The notes below the pieces were generated by a model that did no database searches, was not told the DNA's origin, and worked only from the letters and a program-made list of their open reading frames with translations. The translations under genes were made by a program, and so were the position numbers. This document shows, one piece after another, positions 12,758-24,632 of a DNA stretch of 64,000 nt. Origin of the DNA: Vanessa cardui (lineage: Eukaryota > Arthropoda > Insecta > Lepidoptera > Nymphalidae); NCBI RefSeq assembly GCF_905220365.1, contig NC_061125.1, positions 12,293,831 through 12,357,830 of the forward strand, written 5' to 3'. How positions within the stretch are numbered: the stretch's first letter is position 1; each line of letters starts with the position of its first letter.

Positions 12758-14399
12758 AGAAGCTAGCATCACTCTAGCCAACAACGCATTTTTTAAAATA
12801 AACATACAACAGTTAACCGTTTTGAAATCGACAAAATGAAAAATGTTCTTTTAGTAGATATACCTAACAATAATGTATTAAAAGGGGCGCGCGTGCTTCG
12901 TGCTTGTTTATAGTGGATCTTGTACAAATGCGAGATCGAACTATGCATTGGATATTTTTCAGGATAATTTCCTATTATTTATTTAGATTACAATTTGTTC
13001 TTTGTTCAACAAACATCGATAAATTCTCTTCACAGTAAATACGAGGAGCCTTCTTATAACAGTTTATTTATAGTTTCTCAAATATTAATGTATATTTTCC
13101 TTAATAAAATCAAAAAATATTTTTATATATAGTTTCTAGCATATTCATTTTCGATGTCTATTTTCCTGAAAAACAAATATAACCACAAATGAAACAAATA
13201 AATGATTCGGAAGCAGAGTTTTTAAACATATTATTGAACGGAATATACAGTCTGTTTATATGACATAGTTTCTGTTGATAACACGGGTCGTATTCCATAT
13301 GTCAAAATAAAAAAAAGTAATGTCGTGTACATTACCTTTTTTCCCGATTGCTTCAAAAAACCGGGATGAAAACAACAATGTTTTTTATGACAAACATATT
13401 TTGTTCAAAACATTCGATGATACTTTTATTTTTCGGAACATAAAAGAGAATAATTTTATTTGTAACCAAAGTTGTGAAGCTCCATTATCCTCAATGTTAG
13501 GTAATTTATTGAATTTTACATTTTATATATAAGAGAAATTTAAACATATCTTTAAAATGTAAATATGTAATAATACTGCGTATGTTTTGTATGGTTGCAT
13601 TTACATTTCAATAATAATTCTATAAAATATTAAGTATGTAGAAAAATTTGAAATTGGTACTTGAAGTAATATCCAATTTTTCCACTATGGGATCTAAGAT
13701 CCATTTTGGGAATTAAAGATACCTAGTGAAGAAGATACCTAGTGTGTCATCAAATCAGAAGACAATGAAAAGCAATACTTAGTATGTATTGCTGTTTGAT
13801 GGTAGCAAAAACGATGAATTGATCAGCTACTGGTGGGACCCAGACGGGCTAGCAAAAAGCACTACCCCAAACATACACCCATATACTGTGTCTATACTAC
13901 AGTCAAAATATTAGTAGTGGTTCCAAGGATTTGTTACAAAAACAACGTTTAATCTCTGTACGAATTATTTTAATATACGCAAATGTAACTTTGAACGTTA
14001 ACGATCTACAAAATTTCTAACAAATCAAAGGCATCTGAAGAATTGTAATGTAGTTGGTTTAATGTCAACTTTGAATAGAAATTCAGAGGTAAGTCTCAGA
14101 TAATTTTACTTTAAATGTACTTAGAGAAAGATCCAACTTTAAAGATCCAACGTCTATTCGGAACAAACTTCTCCCAGGAATCGATGCTAAGATGGAACAC
14201 GATGAATTTTGTATGAAATAGCAGATGCAGTCGGTACTGGGAGATATATAATATTTCCGGCTGTAGTCTTACGTCTCCGTCTAATAAAATATGTAAAGGT
14301 ATTTTCACATAGAATTTATCCTCGTTTAGTGCTTGAAGTATTCGGTGTGATTTTTTCGTTTTATACCGAAGAATCTGGATGATTGATGAAAATGGCAGA
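12758..14399. other. unassigned AT-rich DNA
   Basis: Only the weak family B fragment at 13770-13890 is recognised. A short direct repeat GATACCTAGTG occurs at about 13718 and 13734. Confidence 0.5.
13770..13890 (-). repeat. repeat family B fragment
   Basis: It resembles the reverse complement of the 60405-60665 copy around TGGGACCCAGACGGGCTAG and the TTTGATGGTAG segment. Strongly decayed. Confidence 0.45.
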
Positions 14400-14905
14400 T
14401 CAATACATATTATAAAACAAAGTACCTCGTCCGCGTCTGCCTGTTTGTACTTTCGCGATAAACTCCATAACAACAACAACAACAGCCTGTAAATTCCCAC
14501 TGCTGGGCTAAAGGCCTCCTCTCCCTTTGAGGAGAAGGTTTGGAAGATTTTCCACCACGCTGTTCCAATGCGGGTTGGTGGAATACACATATGGCAGAAT
14601 TTCTATAAAATTTGCCACAAATGTGCTTGCCTGGGTTTGAACCCGCAATCATCGGTTAAGATGCACGCGTTCTAACCATTGGGCTATCTCGACTCCATAA
14701 CTACTGAATGGATTTTCATTCGGTTTGCACTAATAGGTAGAGGGATTCATAGGGAAGGTTTAAGTATATCATTTATTCAGGATTTTGGTAAATAAGTTAA
14801 TAAAAAGAACGACACTTGCTTAACAAATCGGAAAAAGGCAACAACAAACATATATTAATAAAAAAAACTTATGTCCACTCATGCGAAGCCAGGACCGGCC
14901 GCTAG
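14400..14905 (+). mobile_element. non-autonomous Helitron, interrupted by a SINE
   Basis: It starts TCAATACATATTATAAAAC after A14399 and ends GGCCGCTAG at 14905 before T14906. The internal text GCGATAAACTCC ... ATAACTACTGAATGGATTTTC is split by a SINE but continuous in the related copy at 43216-43470. It fits the TC...CTAG, A/T-flanked Helitron pattern. Confidence 0.65.
14472..14691 (-). mobile_element. SINE-1, internally deleted, nested in a Helitron
   Basis: The tail is (GTT)n. ACTCCATAAC at 14462-14471 and 14692-14701 is a perfect 10-bp TSD. The middle of the SINE is missing: the sequence passes directly from the TTTGCCACA region to TGTGCTTGCCTGGG, skipping the segment with the GAGATGAATTATAAA motif. 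The head and 3' body are well conserved, so this may be an expressed deletion subtype or a post-insertion loss. Confidence 0.93.
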
Positions 14906-15080
14906 TAAATTATATATAAAATTTTGTTAATCTCAATGAAATTGGCTTTATTTGACAAAAACTTTTATATATGGTCGGCGCATGCGGTACAAATTCTGAA
15001 GGTCATATTTTCTCGCAAAATTCGCATTTTAAAAAAAACGTCTTTGTATATAAGTATAAGATTATGATACTATTTGTGCT

Positions 15081-15140
15081 TGTGGCAAAATTACATCCTT
15101 TCGAGCTCGAGATGAATTATGAATTCGAATTAATCACATA
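15081..15140 (-). mobile_element. SINE-1, small fragment
   Basis: Only the GAGCTCGAGATGAATTATGA segment and short flanks resemble SINE-1. Tentative. Confidence 0.4.
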
Positions 15141-15335
15141 AAAACTCAGAACGTTGTTTCTACGCCAAGGTTTTATAAAAAGTATTTACATATGTATATA
15201 CTTCACAAAATGTAATGCATGCAATGACTCCACATTACAACAATAAATAGTCACAATGTGTATATACTGTATATAATATATTCAATACAGTCATGAATTC
15301 TAAATAACTAACTATCCAATCTATATCTAAATATT

Positions 15336-15572
15336 GACGACCTCCGTGGTCGAGTAGTGTGTACGAGTACACCGTGTACATTTCATGGGTACGCCACTCC
15401 GAAGTCCCGGATTAGATTTCCGGCCGAGTCGATGTAGATTATCATTAGTTTTCTACGTTGTCTTGGGTGTGGGTATTAGTGGTAGCGTCGTTACTTCTGA
15501 TTTTCCATAACACAAGTTCTTTAGCTACTAACATTGAGATCAGAGTGTATGATGTGATGTTGTCTCATATTA
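15336..15572 (+). mobile_element. SINE-2 (second tRNA-like family)
   Basis: It opens GACGACCTCCGTGGTCGAG. TGGTCGAGTAGTG resembles an A box; the B-box region here is GGATTAGATTTCC, better kept at 18446-18670 and 42592-42795. The body runs through GTCGTTACTTCTGATTTTCC to GATGTTGTCTCATAT. Other copies are at 38727-38946. Confidence 0.75.
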
Positions 15573-15710
15573 AAAAACAAAATATTTATTATTCTCTTTG
15601 TCAGATGATATCATTATGTTTATTTTATTAGTTCTATGATTATTCTGTTGTTTTTTTTTTTTGAAAAGTTCCAATTTCATATGCCTTCGTCAATCTTTTA
15701 ATAATGAGTT

Positions 15711-15928
15711 AGGAGCATATTCCACCACGCTGTTCCAATGCGTTTTGGTCGATTCATGTGGCAGAATATCATCGAAATTAGATTCATCCAAGTTTCCTCA
15801 TGATACTTTCTTTCGCGGCGAGCTTGAGATTAATTATAAATACACTATATACTATTTTATTGTCTGGGTTTGAACTCGCAATCATCTTTTAAAATGTACG
15901 CGTTCGAACCAATGGTCCATCTTGGCTC
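15711..15928 (-). mobile_element. SINE-1, 3'-incomplete copy
   Basis: It keeps CATATTCCACCACGCTGTTC through the B-box region and the CCATCTTGGC head. The tail and last third are missing. Confidence 0.85.
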
Positions 15929-16389
15929 CGCATTAACTTTGCGCCACGCAATATAAATCGTTAATATGTTTATAATCCAATATTTATTACATTAATAACC
16001 ATCTAACATAAAGTGGCCTATTTCTTATGTATATTGTATTTACGAATAAGCTACTCAGAATATATTTATACAATATCAAAAAGGATTATTTTTTACTATA
16101 TTCGTCTTCATCCCATCCATCTAGTCTACAACTACCGATCAATCAACTTGTAACCAATTTGACTACATAAGTAAGAAATACACGCGGAAAGTGGAAACCT
16201 ACCGTTGAGTATCTTCCATAACCTTGCTACCTATATATATGTATGTATATTACATAATACTGACGAAGATTTTTATTTGTTCGTGAACTTTATGAGTCAC
16301 ATTAAGTATTTCTCGGCTATAGATGAAGCATTTATTACAAATTACAATTTACAAATACATATTATATCTGTTTATAATGGTATTATCAC

Positions 16390-16470
16390 TACATGCCATA
16401 AAACAAAGTCGCCTTCTCTGTCCCTATATCCTTAGTATGCTTAAATCTTTAAAACTACACAATTATTTAA
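16390..16470 (+). mobile_element. Helitron 5' fragment
   Basis: CATAAAACAAAGTCGCCTTC matches the 5' end of the Helitron family at 50087-50351. Only about 80 bases remain. Confidence 0.5.
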
Positions 16471-16480
16471 AACTACACCT

Positions 16481-16620
16481 GTTCTCCCTTTGAGGAGAAG
16501 GTTTGGAACATATTCCACCACTCTGTTCCAATGCGGGTTGATGGAAAACACATACGACAGAATTTCTATGAAACTAGGCACGGTGTTTTCCATCACCGCC
16601 GAGCATGAGATGAATTAAAA
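16481..16620 (-). mobile_element. SINE-1 fragment
   Basis: It contains TTTGAGGAGAAGGTTTGG, the CCACCACTCTGTTCC segment and CACCGCCGAGCATGAGATG. Head and tail are absent. Confidence 0.85.
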
Positions 16621-16982
16621 ACAGTCATTGCTGCCTGCAACACTCAATAGTTACTATTTTTCAACATTTAAAATATTTAAACACACAAAGTTAATGCGAT
16701 TATTTTTCTAATAAACGTACATAAGCATTACATGCCCTTAGGCTGTGGTTAAAAAATCCTTTGATATAGTGACGGTTTGCCAGTAAGTAAGCATAAACTG
16801 TATAGTGGCATCACGGCACGTTCTGCATACACCGAGCTATGGGATTCGATTAGTTTGATTTACATGCAGGTACGGTGCTGATTGGACGGAACCGTGTAAT
16901 GGATCATTGTATACAATTCTGTTAACTGTTATTCATTTTAAAATTCAATATGTCTAGTATATGTACACACATAAGTAATAGT

Positions 16983-17268
16983 ATCGCCTAGTGATTAGAA
17001 CGCGTGCATCTTAACCGATTATTGCGGGTTCAAACCCAGACAAGCACAACAGATTTTTTATGTGCTTTATATATGTTTATAATTGATCCCGAGCTCGGTT
17101 ATAACGGAAGTCATCGTGAAAGAAACAAAATGTGTTAAATTACAACGAAATTCTGCCACATGTAAATCCACCAACCTGCATTGGAACAGCATTGCGGAAT
17201 ATAGTCCTAACCTTCTTCTCAAAGAGAGAGGAGGCCTTGGCCTAGCAGTTCGAAATTTACAGGCTGTA
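16983..17268 (+). mobile_element. SINE-1, nearly full length
   Basis: The head CCTAGTGATTAGAACGCG, the B-box region GGGTTCAAACCCAG and the body through TTTACAGGCTG are all present, with moderate divergence. Confidence 0.9.
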
Positions 17269-17326
17269 ACTATTATAATAGACCAATAAGGCAATCGACA
17301 TATATAGCTATTATATATTTGTCTTC

Positions 17327-17416
17327 TATAAGCCCGTCTGGATATCATCCACCAATTACTGTACCGTCAAACATTGAATCGCTGTAATCTGGTTCGATGG
17401 GTGAATCAGTCAATTT
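17327..17416 (+). repeat. repeat family B fragment
   Basis: It matches AAGCCCGTCTGG and CCACCAATTACTGTACCG-like parts of the copy at 60405-60665. Confidence 0.55.
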
Positions 17417-18340
17417 AATTACAAATACTAGAGATGCAACATCTCAGATTCAACGATTGGGACAGCACTATGTTCATAATTGTATAACTTCCAGATAGTA
17501 CAATCTATTTGATAAGTGCATTTTTATACGAAAACCTCCAATTGTAAATTATCTTTATCGTGATGTTCTAAAGAATACAACTATCTTTACAACTTCTGGA
17601 TACAAAGCCTTTTAATCATTTTAAAACATAAGTTTAGACAATTTTACCACAAGCTGCATTGGTATTGGTATGGATTTGCATGACAATAAAAATATTAAAT
17701 ATATTGAATTTTTAAATTGATATTGTAAATTCCTCAGTAAGAAACAGAAATTACGTGCGTCTTTTAAGCTGTTTTGGCATTGAGCAAGGTAAAATTCATT
17801 TGTTATTTGGTTATAAAGCAAAATGTATATATGTTATAATTAAAATTGCATTCTACACAATATTTTAACAAAACTGTACTATTCGGTACTGTTCATTCGT
17901 TTACTCATACATACACACAATATTACATTCACATCTATATAACACTCATGCTCGATGCGCATGCATAAAAATATAACTAGGTAACAAAAAAGAACCGTTT
18001 TAAAAACATCATTAATTTTATGACTGATCTATTGATTGACTGATCAACTAATCGATTACATTAAATTATTTAAAATGATAACTACATCGAGTTCAGTCCA
18101 ATATTACACATTTTACTAATAAGTGCAATAAAACCATTAAAAGTAAATAGAAAACATTATTCATAATTTCAACTTCTAAACATCATCTAAGCAGGCTTTT
18201 AGTACTCAACAGACCAATTAAATGATTATGCTTTTCTCAAATTAATTATGAATGCAAAATAATCAAGTTTGTGACCTTGAATTCTCAATAACGAAACAGT
18301 TTAGGCCTCTTGGAGATATCTAAGTCGTAGATTTAAATGA

Positions 18341-18693
18341 GAGGTTCTTCTCAAGTCTGAGGTGTTTATTTCCGGAACAGGTGGTAGATTTTTGACTCTT
18401 AATAAGCAAGTGTGGCACTTCTGTATTGAATAAATAATAATAATAAATATGAGACAACATCACATACATTACTCTGATCCCAATGTAAGTAGCTGAAGCA
18501 CTTGTGTTATGGAAATCAGAAGTAACGACGGTACCACAAACACCCAGACCCAAGACAACATAGAAAACTAATGGTAATCTGCATCGACTCGGCCGGGAAT
18601 CGAACCCGGGGCCTCAGAGTGGCGCACCCATGAAAACCGGTGTACACACCACTCGACCAGAGAGGTCGTCAAAAAGAATTTTGACTTTGAATT
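18341..18693 (+). mobile_element. LINE 3' tail split by SINE-2
   Basis: GAGGTTCTTCTCAAGTCTGAGG through TTCTGTATTGAATAAA (to about 18433), and the detached end AAGAATTTTGACTTTGA after 18670, match one continuous tail at 55823-55952. The interruption is the SINE-2 copy at 18446-18670. Confidence 0.75.
18446..18670 (-). mobile_element. SINE-2, nearly full length, nested in a LINE tail
   Basis: On the minus strand it reads GACGACCTCTCTGGTCGAGT at its 5' end, with B box GGGTTCGATTCCCGG, ending at ATGTTGTCTCATATTTATTA with an ATT-repeat tail. It is the cleanest SINE-2 copy here. Confidence 0.85.
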
Positions 18694-18866
18694 TCGACGT
18701 TTAGATATCAGGATCAGGTGGCCTATTTGATTGCATTCTTTTTTACTTTCTGCTTTCTGTTACGGATTTCTACCTACCAGATAAAACAATTTAACCAAAT
18801 GCGTATATAATGTTATATCCGTATGTACAGGCTTGAAGTATATTCCATTACACTATTTCAATGTTA

Positions 18867-18941
18867 AGTTAAGGCCTCCTCTCCCTTAGGAGAAGATTTG
18901 GAGCACATTCCACCACGCTGCTCCAATTCGGGTTGATGGAC
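18867..18941 (-). mobile_element. SINE-1 short fragment
   Basis: It contains AAGGCCTCCTCTCCCTTAGG and CATTCCACCACGCTGCTCC, then stops at GGGTTGATGGA. Confidence 0.8.
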
Positions 18942-19271
18942 GGGTTATATAAATACAAGATAAAAAATCACGCAAAAATTCGAACTATATAATACATTAT
19001 GTTAATTATGCTAATACATTTTTTTTTAGTTTTAACAGCTGCGATGCATTTATTGAATGTTATCAGCATTTAATATTTTAACATTGATCTAAATTCATTT
19101 TACATATTATCAGAACTATAAATTAAAACCAGTTCTTAAATCGTAAAGTCGGGTTTTAAATATAGTATTAAAATTAGACTTAATTTTTATAAAATATCCG
19201 TAGTAACACAATAAGTTTGTTCGCTAAAGTTTTACACACTGCATGTTACATTTCGATGCTAAAGCATAAAA

Positions 19272-19337
19272 GACACATAATTCGAATTATATGGATATTA
19301 TGTAAGCATAGTATCCATATAATTCGAATTATGTGTC
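19272..19337. repeat. perfect hairpin, 26-bp arms
   Basis: The arms 19272-19297 and 19312-19337 are exact reverse complements around a 14-base loop. The core ATAATTCGAATTAT is itself palindromic. The right arm abuts the 3' end of the SINE-1 copy starting at 19338. Confidence 0.95.
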
Positions 19338-19604
19338 AACCTGTAAATGTCCCACTGCTGGGCTAAGGCCTCCTCTCCTTTAAGGAAAAGGTTCGGACCA
19401 TATTCCACCACACTGTTCCAATTCGGGTTGGTGGAATGCGCATGCGACAGAATTTCTATGAAATTAGGATGTTTTCCTTCGCCGAGCACGAGATGAATTA
19501 TAAACACAAATTAAGCACATGAATATTCATTGGTGCTTGCCTGGGCTTGAACCCACAATCATCGGTTAAGATGCACGCGTTCTAAACACTGGGCCATCTC
19601 GGCC
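19338..19604 (-). mobile_element. SINE-1, nearly full length
   Basis: The body runs from CCTGTAAATGTCCCACTGC to GGGCCATCTCGG (head). The usual (GTT)n or ACTTTAC tail is absent at the left boundary, where a hairpin arm begins instead. Confidence 0.92.
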
Positions 19605-20812
19605 ATAACAAAAATAAATTTTATTCAAGGATTTCCTGCTTATAATTACACCCATTCCAATCACGGAAGTGAAGATAAACAAACAACAAACTTACAAATT
19701 CCATACCATTTGCCAATAAATCTACAATGTTATCCACTAAAAACAGTCCTTGATTTATATTTCTTTACAAATCATAATACAACACTATTTTAATTAACTA
19801 AAAATATTCGCTTTACTTCCACAATAACGACAACAACTTCGGCAATATTCAATCCGCCAGTTTTTACGAATCCATGATTAATGACTATATTCAAGACATC
19901 GACCGGAATCGTGTCAAATCAATGTCAAAGTTGTTTGATTCGCTCCTCCTGCAATTGGTAGGCTATACTTTTCAATTTATAACTACAAATGTTTAAGAAT
20001 ACATACAATTTAAAACATCTACTTCATAACATTTTAAAATAGCTGACTGGTATACAAATCTCAACTTTTGTCAGTGGGCCTTATCTACTTAAAATTTTTA
20101 AGTGATATAGGGATGTTGTCGTACGCAAAAATTGACCATGGAAAAAATTAAAATCATTTATTTGTATGAAAATCATTTATTAATTTATGATTTGGAAAGG
20201 AATATGGAAATCAGAATTTAAGTAATTAAGGAGTCAAGGCTAGTTGATACGGGGTTTTTAAAAATACATCTCTTAATTGCTTTAAATTGGGGATGAAAAT
20301 TTGTATGGTTTGAAAAACGGAATTATGTATTTAGAGTACAGGTTGACAGAAAAAGAGTAGTTTCAACGTTTTTGGAAATTCATAACCGTAAGTGGAAAAA
20401 ATACATAGATATAAGATTTTAAATTATTAATTTCTGGATATTTTCCATGTTTTTATATTTTTGTTCGGTGAAGCTCGATATTTCGACATTATCTACGAAT
20501 GCCTTGTTTACAAAACTTCCCAGGTAAATATCCCGAAATTAATAACTTTAATAATAAAATACATACATAGATCATATAAATTCGTCTTTGAATTAGAAAT
20601 ATTAGAAAGGACACAAGACATGTTACGGAAGATCGTTCGTCCGTTCGTAAATCCAGTACTTTTCCATGACATATCCGCCGCTTACAATATCCGTGTTGTT
20701 GTTTAAATAAAGCATGCAAAGTGAGACTTGCCATAATCATGTAGTAAGATTAGCTGATTCTGGTAGATGTGATTGTGTTTTTATATTTTCTTATATATCC
20801 CATTATGTATTA
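19605..20812. other. unassigned DNA
   Basis: No supported feature. The overlapping frames around 20461-20740 on both strands show no motif. Confidence 0.5.
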
Positions 20813-21085
20813 TCTATACATATAATAAAATTGAATTGTCTGTTTGTAATAGTAGATAGCCCTTTTTTAATCAATGCCTATGTATGTATACATGGCAAAT
20901 ATACCAAAATAACATTTTTTACAATTTTTGTCTGTCTGTCTGTTCGTTGCGGTTAAGCTCTGGAACGGCTGGACCGATTTTGACAGGACTTTCACTTGCA
21001 GATAACTGATATAATAAGGAGTAACTTAAAATACAATATTTTTTTTGTTATATTCAAAACCGTACAAGGTCGCGGATACAGCTAA
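20813..21085 (+). mobile_element. non-autonomous Helitron
   Basis: It starts TCTATACATATAATAAAATTG after A20812 and ends CAGCTAA (CTAA 21082-21085) before T21086, preceded by GGTCGCGGATACAGC. The internal text GGCTGGACCGATTTTGACAG is typical. Related copies run on the minus strand at 39656-39973, 62076-62300 and partly 7810-8026. Confidence 0.7.
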
Positions 21086-22012
21086 TGTATAAAATAAAAC
21101 CTTGAAGTTATCCATAGGTATTTTCAATGGGTAACACATGTTCTTTTTAATTTTTCTAAGATTGAAAAGAACATGTTACTTAACTTTATTTGGATTACTT
21201 AGATTATTGGTGCGAAAATCTTAAACATAAGAATCTTATAGAACAGTGACATTTGGTAAGATTCTAATCATTTCATCTTAGAGGATCTTTTAAAAAAAGT
21301 ATCGCTATAAAAACTTATAATCTTACATTTAAATCCCCATAACAAATTTAAACAATCAATTTAGATTCGAATCCTTGAAGATAAAAATTTCGAAAAAGGT
21401 TTTTGTAGTTTTATTTTTATTTACGATTCATATTCATTAATATTCATAATCCAATAACTTATTTGGGTTTGATTGATAAAAATATTATATAATTATTAAC
21501 ATTCAAAAACAGGTCTTATAAATTTATCAATTAAGGAATAAAGAATAACGAAACACTAAATTAATCAATTAATAAAAAGGTCCTTTATGTATAAAACGAA
21601 AAAACAGACTTGATACAACATATTTTTTATGGATGTAACAATCGGAAATTCGTATAAGAATATTTTATTATACCAACATCAAAATAATTATTATTAACAA
21701 AATGGACGTATATAAATAATCTGAACAAAAAATCATTATTATTATTAAAAATTTAATTTTGTCCTGTTGAAAGAATTCTTATAGCATTTTTATAAATTGC
21801 ATTATAGTTTAACAGTACGAGCTATGTGTTGGCTTTAGAATATTTTTTTACTTACCTATGTTTTAACAATCTCGAGTGCAATAAAGGCCAACATGTGTCA
21901 GATTGTATATTTCTATCTGTAAATTATTATGTGCCTGAATAAGAAATAATAAATCAGACAGTAAGTCTGTTTTATTATATTCTAAAAAAATGCAAATGAG
22001 CATTTTTTTATG
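21086..22012. other. unassigned AT-rich DNA
   Basis: An imperfect inverted repeat (AACATGTTCTTTT-type text at 21131-21145 against 21164-21178) is the only structure noticed. Confidence 0.5.
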
Positions 22013-22308
22013 GAATAGGTTGGCGGACGATCCTATGGGCCCCCTGAAGTTAAGTGGTCATCCCCCTTAGATGTATTATAGATATATTATGATGTATTAT
22101 GATATTTATTGTAGATGTCATTAGACATTGTAAGAAATATTAACTATTCCTTGCGTCGTCAATGCGCCACCAACCTTGGGAACTAAGATGTTATGTCCCT
22201 TGTGCCTGTAGTTACACTGGCTCACTCACCCTTCAAACCGGAACACAACAATACTGAGTACTGTTGTTTGGCAACCCAGACTGGCCCAAAGCCCTACCAC
22301 CAAGACTT
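22013..22308 (-). repeat. repeat family B, long copy
   Basis: It is the reverse complement of the 60405-60665 repeat: GGTTGGCGGACGATCCTATG, CGCCACCAACCTTGGGAAC, CACCCTTCAAACCGGAACAC and AAAGCCCTACCA in order. An AT-rich block of short GATGTATTAT repeats (about 22068-22110) is inserted. I take the family to be the 3' UTR of a LINE, but no coding part is seen. Confidence 0.75.
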
Positions 22309-23139
22309 TATTTAATCTTTCATGATAATTCTTCTAGGGATAAGTATACCTCTTACACTAAGACCTCTGTTATGTTTTGTATGTGTATAATAAAGTAACA
22401 AATAAATAAATAAAAAAACATGATATATGTAAAATTATTTAAATCATTGAGCTAAAGTAGATTTAAAATATATGCCGCAAATATCAAAATATTCCATGCC
22501 AGTAAGTTGTTTTCGTTATGTTAATATTATTAATTAAATACGTTATATAAAAATAAACACACAAAGCCTTAGATACAAATTTTATTTTTTATTTTAATTA
22601 AATACAAAAAGAGTTATTTTATGATAAATCTCGTCTATATCTCCGACCACAATCAATATAATTAAAGCAATTTTATTATGGATTACTAGCTAGCCTTCGC
22701 GATTTCGTACTGGCTTTGCCTCTGCTGTCTATTGAATAATATATAAATAGTTTACACGGCACCCGCAAATAAAATTCTATCGGCATTATTGTTTCAAAAT
22801 CTTCATATTGCAGTAAATTTACATACATTTTTGGATATTATTGCGTTCAAACAGTCAAACTGAAGTAGCAATTTGTTTTTTTGTTTATTGTAATATGGAC
22901 GTAGACTAGATGCTTAAGGGTCATCAAATGTAATCCACTACTGGCAAAAGGTCTCTACCAAATAAGCCAAAGCGTCCGATTTTCCGTCTTCCACATCTAG
23001 TAGGGTTATATCATCTTCATCGGGTCATTGGTCTATCTGGCTATTCTACATTGGATTTCCCGATCCACTAGCTATAGGTACCGACTCCGACATACGCGAC
23101 CAGCCCAATGCCACTTCAGTATGCTAATCATAAGAGCTA
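22309..23139. other. AT-rich DNA, then probable TE-derived sequence
   Basis: 22309-22900 holds nothing I can name. 22910-23130 has a GC-richer texture and lies directly before a LINE fragment. It may be an older, unrecognisable part of that element. Confidence 0.4.
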
Positions 23140-23565
23140 GGCAACGTAAGGACTTTGCGAAGGATGGCAAAGGAATGAAGTGCCATTCGAAATGAATTTT
23201 TCGATCGAATTTGTTCCTACTGATCTGTTTAATTTTGATGTCCTTTCGATGTATGTCAGTCCTGGTAAAGTATTCCTCTTTAACATGACCTCTATCCCAA
23301 CGCGCACAAAGAAATTTGACAACTCTTTTCTTTGTCGAACCGCCAAAAAATGGAACTCTTTACCAGCACACGTGTTCCCCTCCTCTTAAAACCTGGGTGC
23401 CTTCAAACGAGGCGTGAAGAGGCATCTTGCGGGTCGGCATGGTGAAGGTGACTACTGCAGCTCATTGTTGCTGTGCGTACTAGTCTTCTTCGCGTTTGGA
23501 TTCCATTTCCACTTACCATCAGGTGGAGTGGAGTCATATGCCTAACCGGTTATTATAAAAAAAAA
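23140..23565 (+). pseudogene. LINE reverse-transcriptase C-terminus, decayed, with poly(A)
   Basis: The plus frame to the stop at 23387-23389 contains RTKKFDNSFLCRTAKKWNSL and LPAHVFPSS. This matches the 'R...SFxxRTxxxWNSLPxxVFP' pattern near the C-terminus of jockey/CR1-type polyproteins. After the stop the frame continues with NLGAFKRGVKRHL, the normal continuation, so the stop is a lesion. The copy ends with CACTTACCATCAGGTGG and a run of A at 23557-23565. Confidence 0.8.
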
Positions 23566-23840
23566 CCTTGGTTTTGTTCAAGTTCATACCGAAACCAAGT
23601 AGTAGTAGTTTCGCTTCGACTGCGCATAATTTTGGTAAGTTGTTCCAGAGATGATGGCGTCGTTGGTAAATGGTTAATGTAATCGCCGTTTACATTAACT
23701 CCACATCCAGTCCAATCCGGTATCATGAAGACGTTTTCCAACGCGTAAACAGTTTCGAAGATATAAAATCTCCCTCTCTGAGCAGTAAGATCCGATAAGA
23801 CTTCGTATTACAGTTGAGGTTTTTGGCTTTCTTCCACAAA
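23566..23840 (-). pseudogene. RTE-like reverse transcriptase fragment, decayed
   Basis: On the minus strand a frame includes ALENVFMIPDW, GCGVNVNGDYINH and, after a frame change, FTND at 23659-23670 and MNLNKTK. This is the order of the RTE-clade RT core, where FTND stands in place of the catalytic FADD. The catalytic motif is damaged and the frames are broken. Further homology may extend to about 24060 but was not clear. Confidence 0.65.
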
Positions 23841-24362
23841 GACCATACACAGATGGACATTATACTCTTCGGTCTTCAGACTACTGGATAGTGTGGATGT
23901 TATTTACGGTGCAGTGGCCTCATCAAAAGCTATCTCGCACTGAGGACTGAAACTCGCCTGAACAGCTTATATAAGTGGCTCAGGCATACCGTACTTCTTC
24001 AAGAAGTTTTTCTCATCCGTCTTGAACAACACCTCACTCTCCGATTTTGCACCCAACCTTTGACCCCGCATTCATCGGTTAATATTTCATATCCAAAGAG
24101 CTAGCCAACTTAGTTTTAATAAAAATATGTTATATTCGCCCTATTTATCGTTGTAATTTTATGAGACATACAGATGTAACATATTCAAAATAAGATTATT
24201 TATTTAATTCGCGGTCGACAGAGATATCGAATGAAATACCAAAAACACTTATGAAATAATAACCACCTTTATTAAAAAAAAAGAATGGTGTAAGAAAAAG
24301 GTTTTTGTAAATTTTTTACCTTAAAAAATAATTTATAAAAATAGAGCTCATTTGACCAAATG

Positions 24363-24632
24363 AGTCGAGATGGCCCAGTGGTTAGAACGCGTGCATCTTA
24401 ACCGATGATTGCGGATTCAAACCCAGGCAGGCAATGCTGATTCATGTGCTTAATTTGTCTCGTGCTCGTGAGGAAACCTGCATGTGACAAATTTCATAGA
24501 AATTCTGCCACATGTGTATTCCACCAACCCGCATTGGAACAGCGTGGTAGAATATGTTCCAAATCTTCTCCTCAAAGGGAGAGGTCGCCTTTAGCCCAGC
24601 AGTGGGAATTTACAGGCTGTTGTTGTTGTTGA
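24363..24632 (+). mobile_element. SINE-1, full length, (TTG)n tail
   Basis: The head AGTCGAGATGGCCCAGTGG and B-box region carry only a few changes. A short deletion removes CATCTCGTGCTC-flanking bases near 24455-24470. TGACCAAATG at 24353-24362 and 24633-24642 is a perfect 10-bp TSD. Confidence 0.95.

Noticed and set aside
16205..16435. 76-residue plus frame
   Set aside because: Low-complexity Ile/Tyr/Asn-rich product that runs into a Helitron fragment; no gene signals.
24444..24632. 62-residue plus-strand frame with a Cys-rich end
   Set aside because: It is translated SINE-1; the Cys run is the (TTG)n tail. Same reason for frames at 1209-1397, 14410-14652 and 48727-48912.
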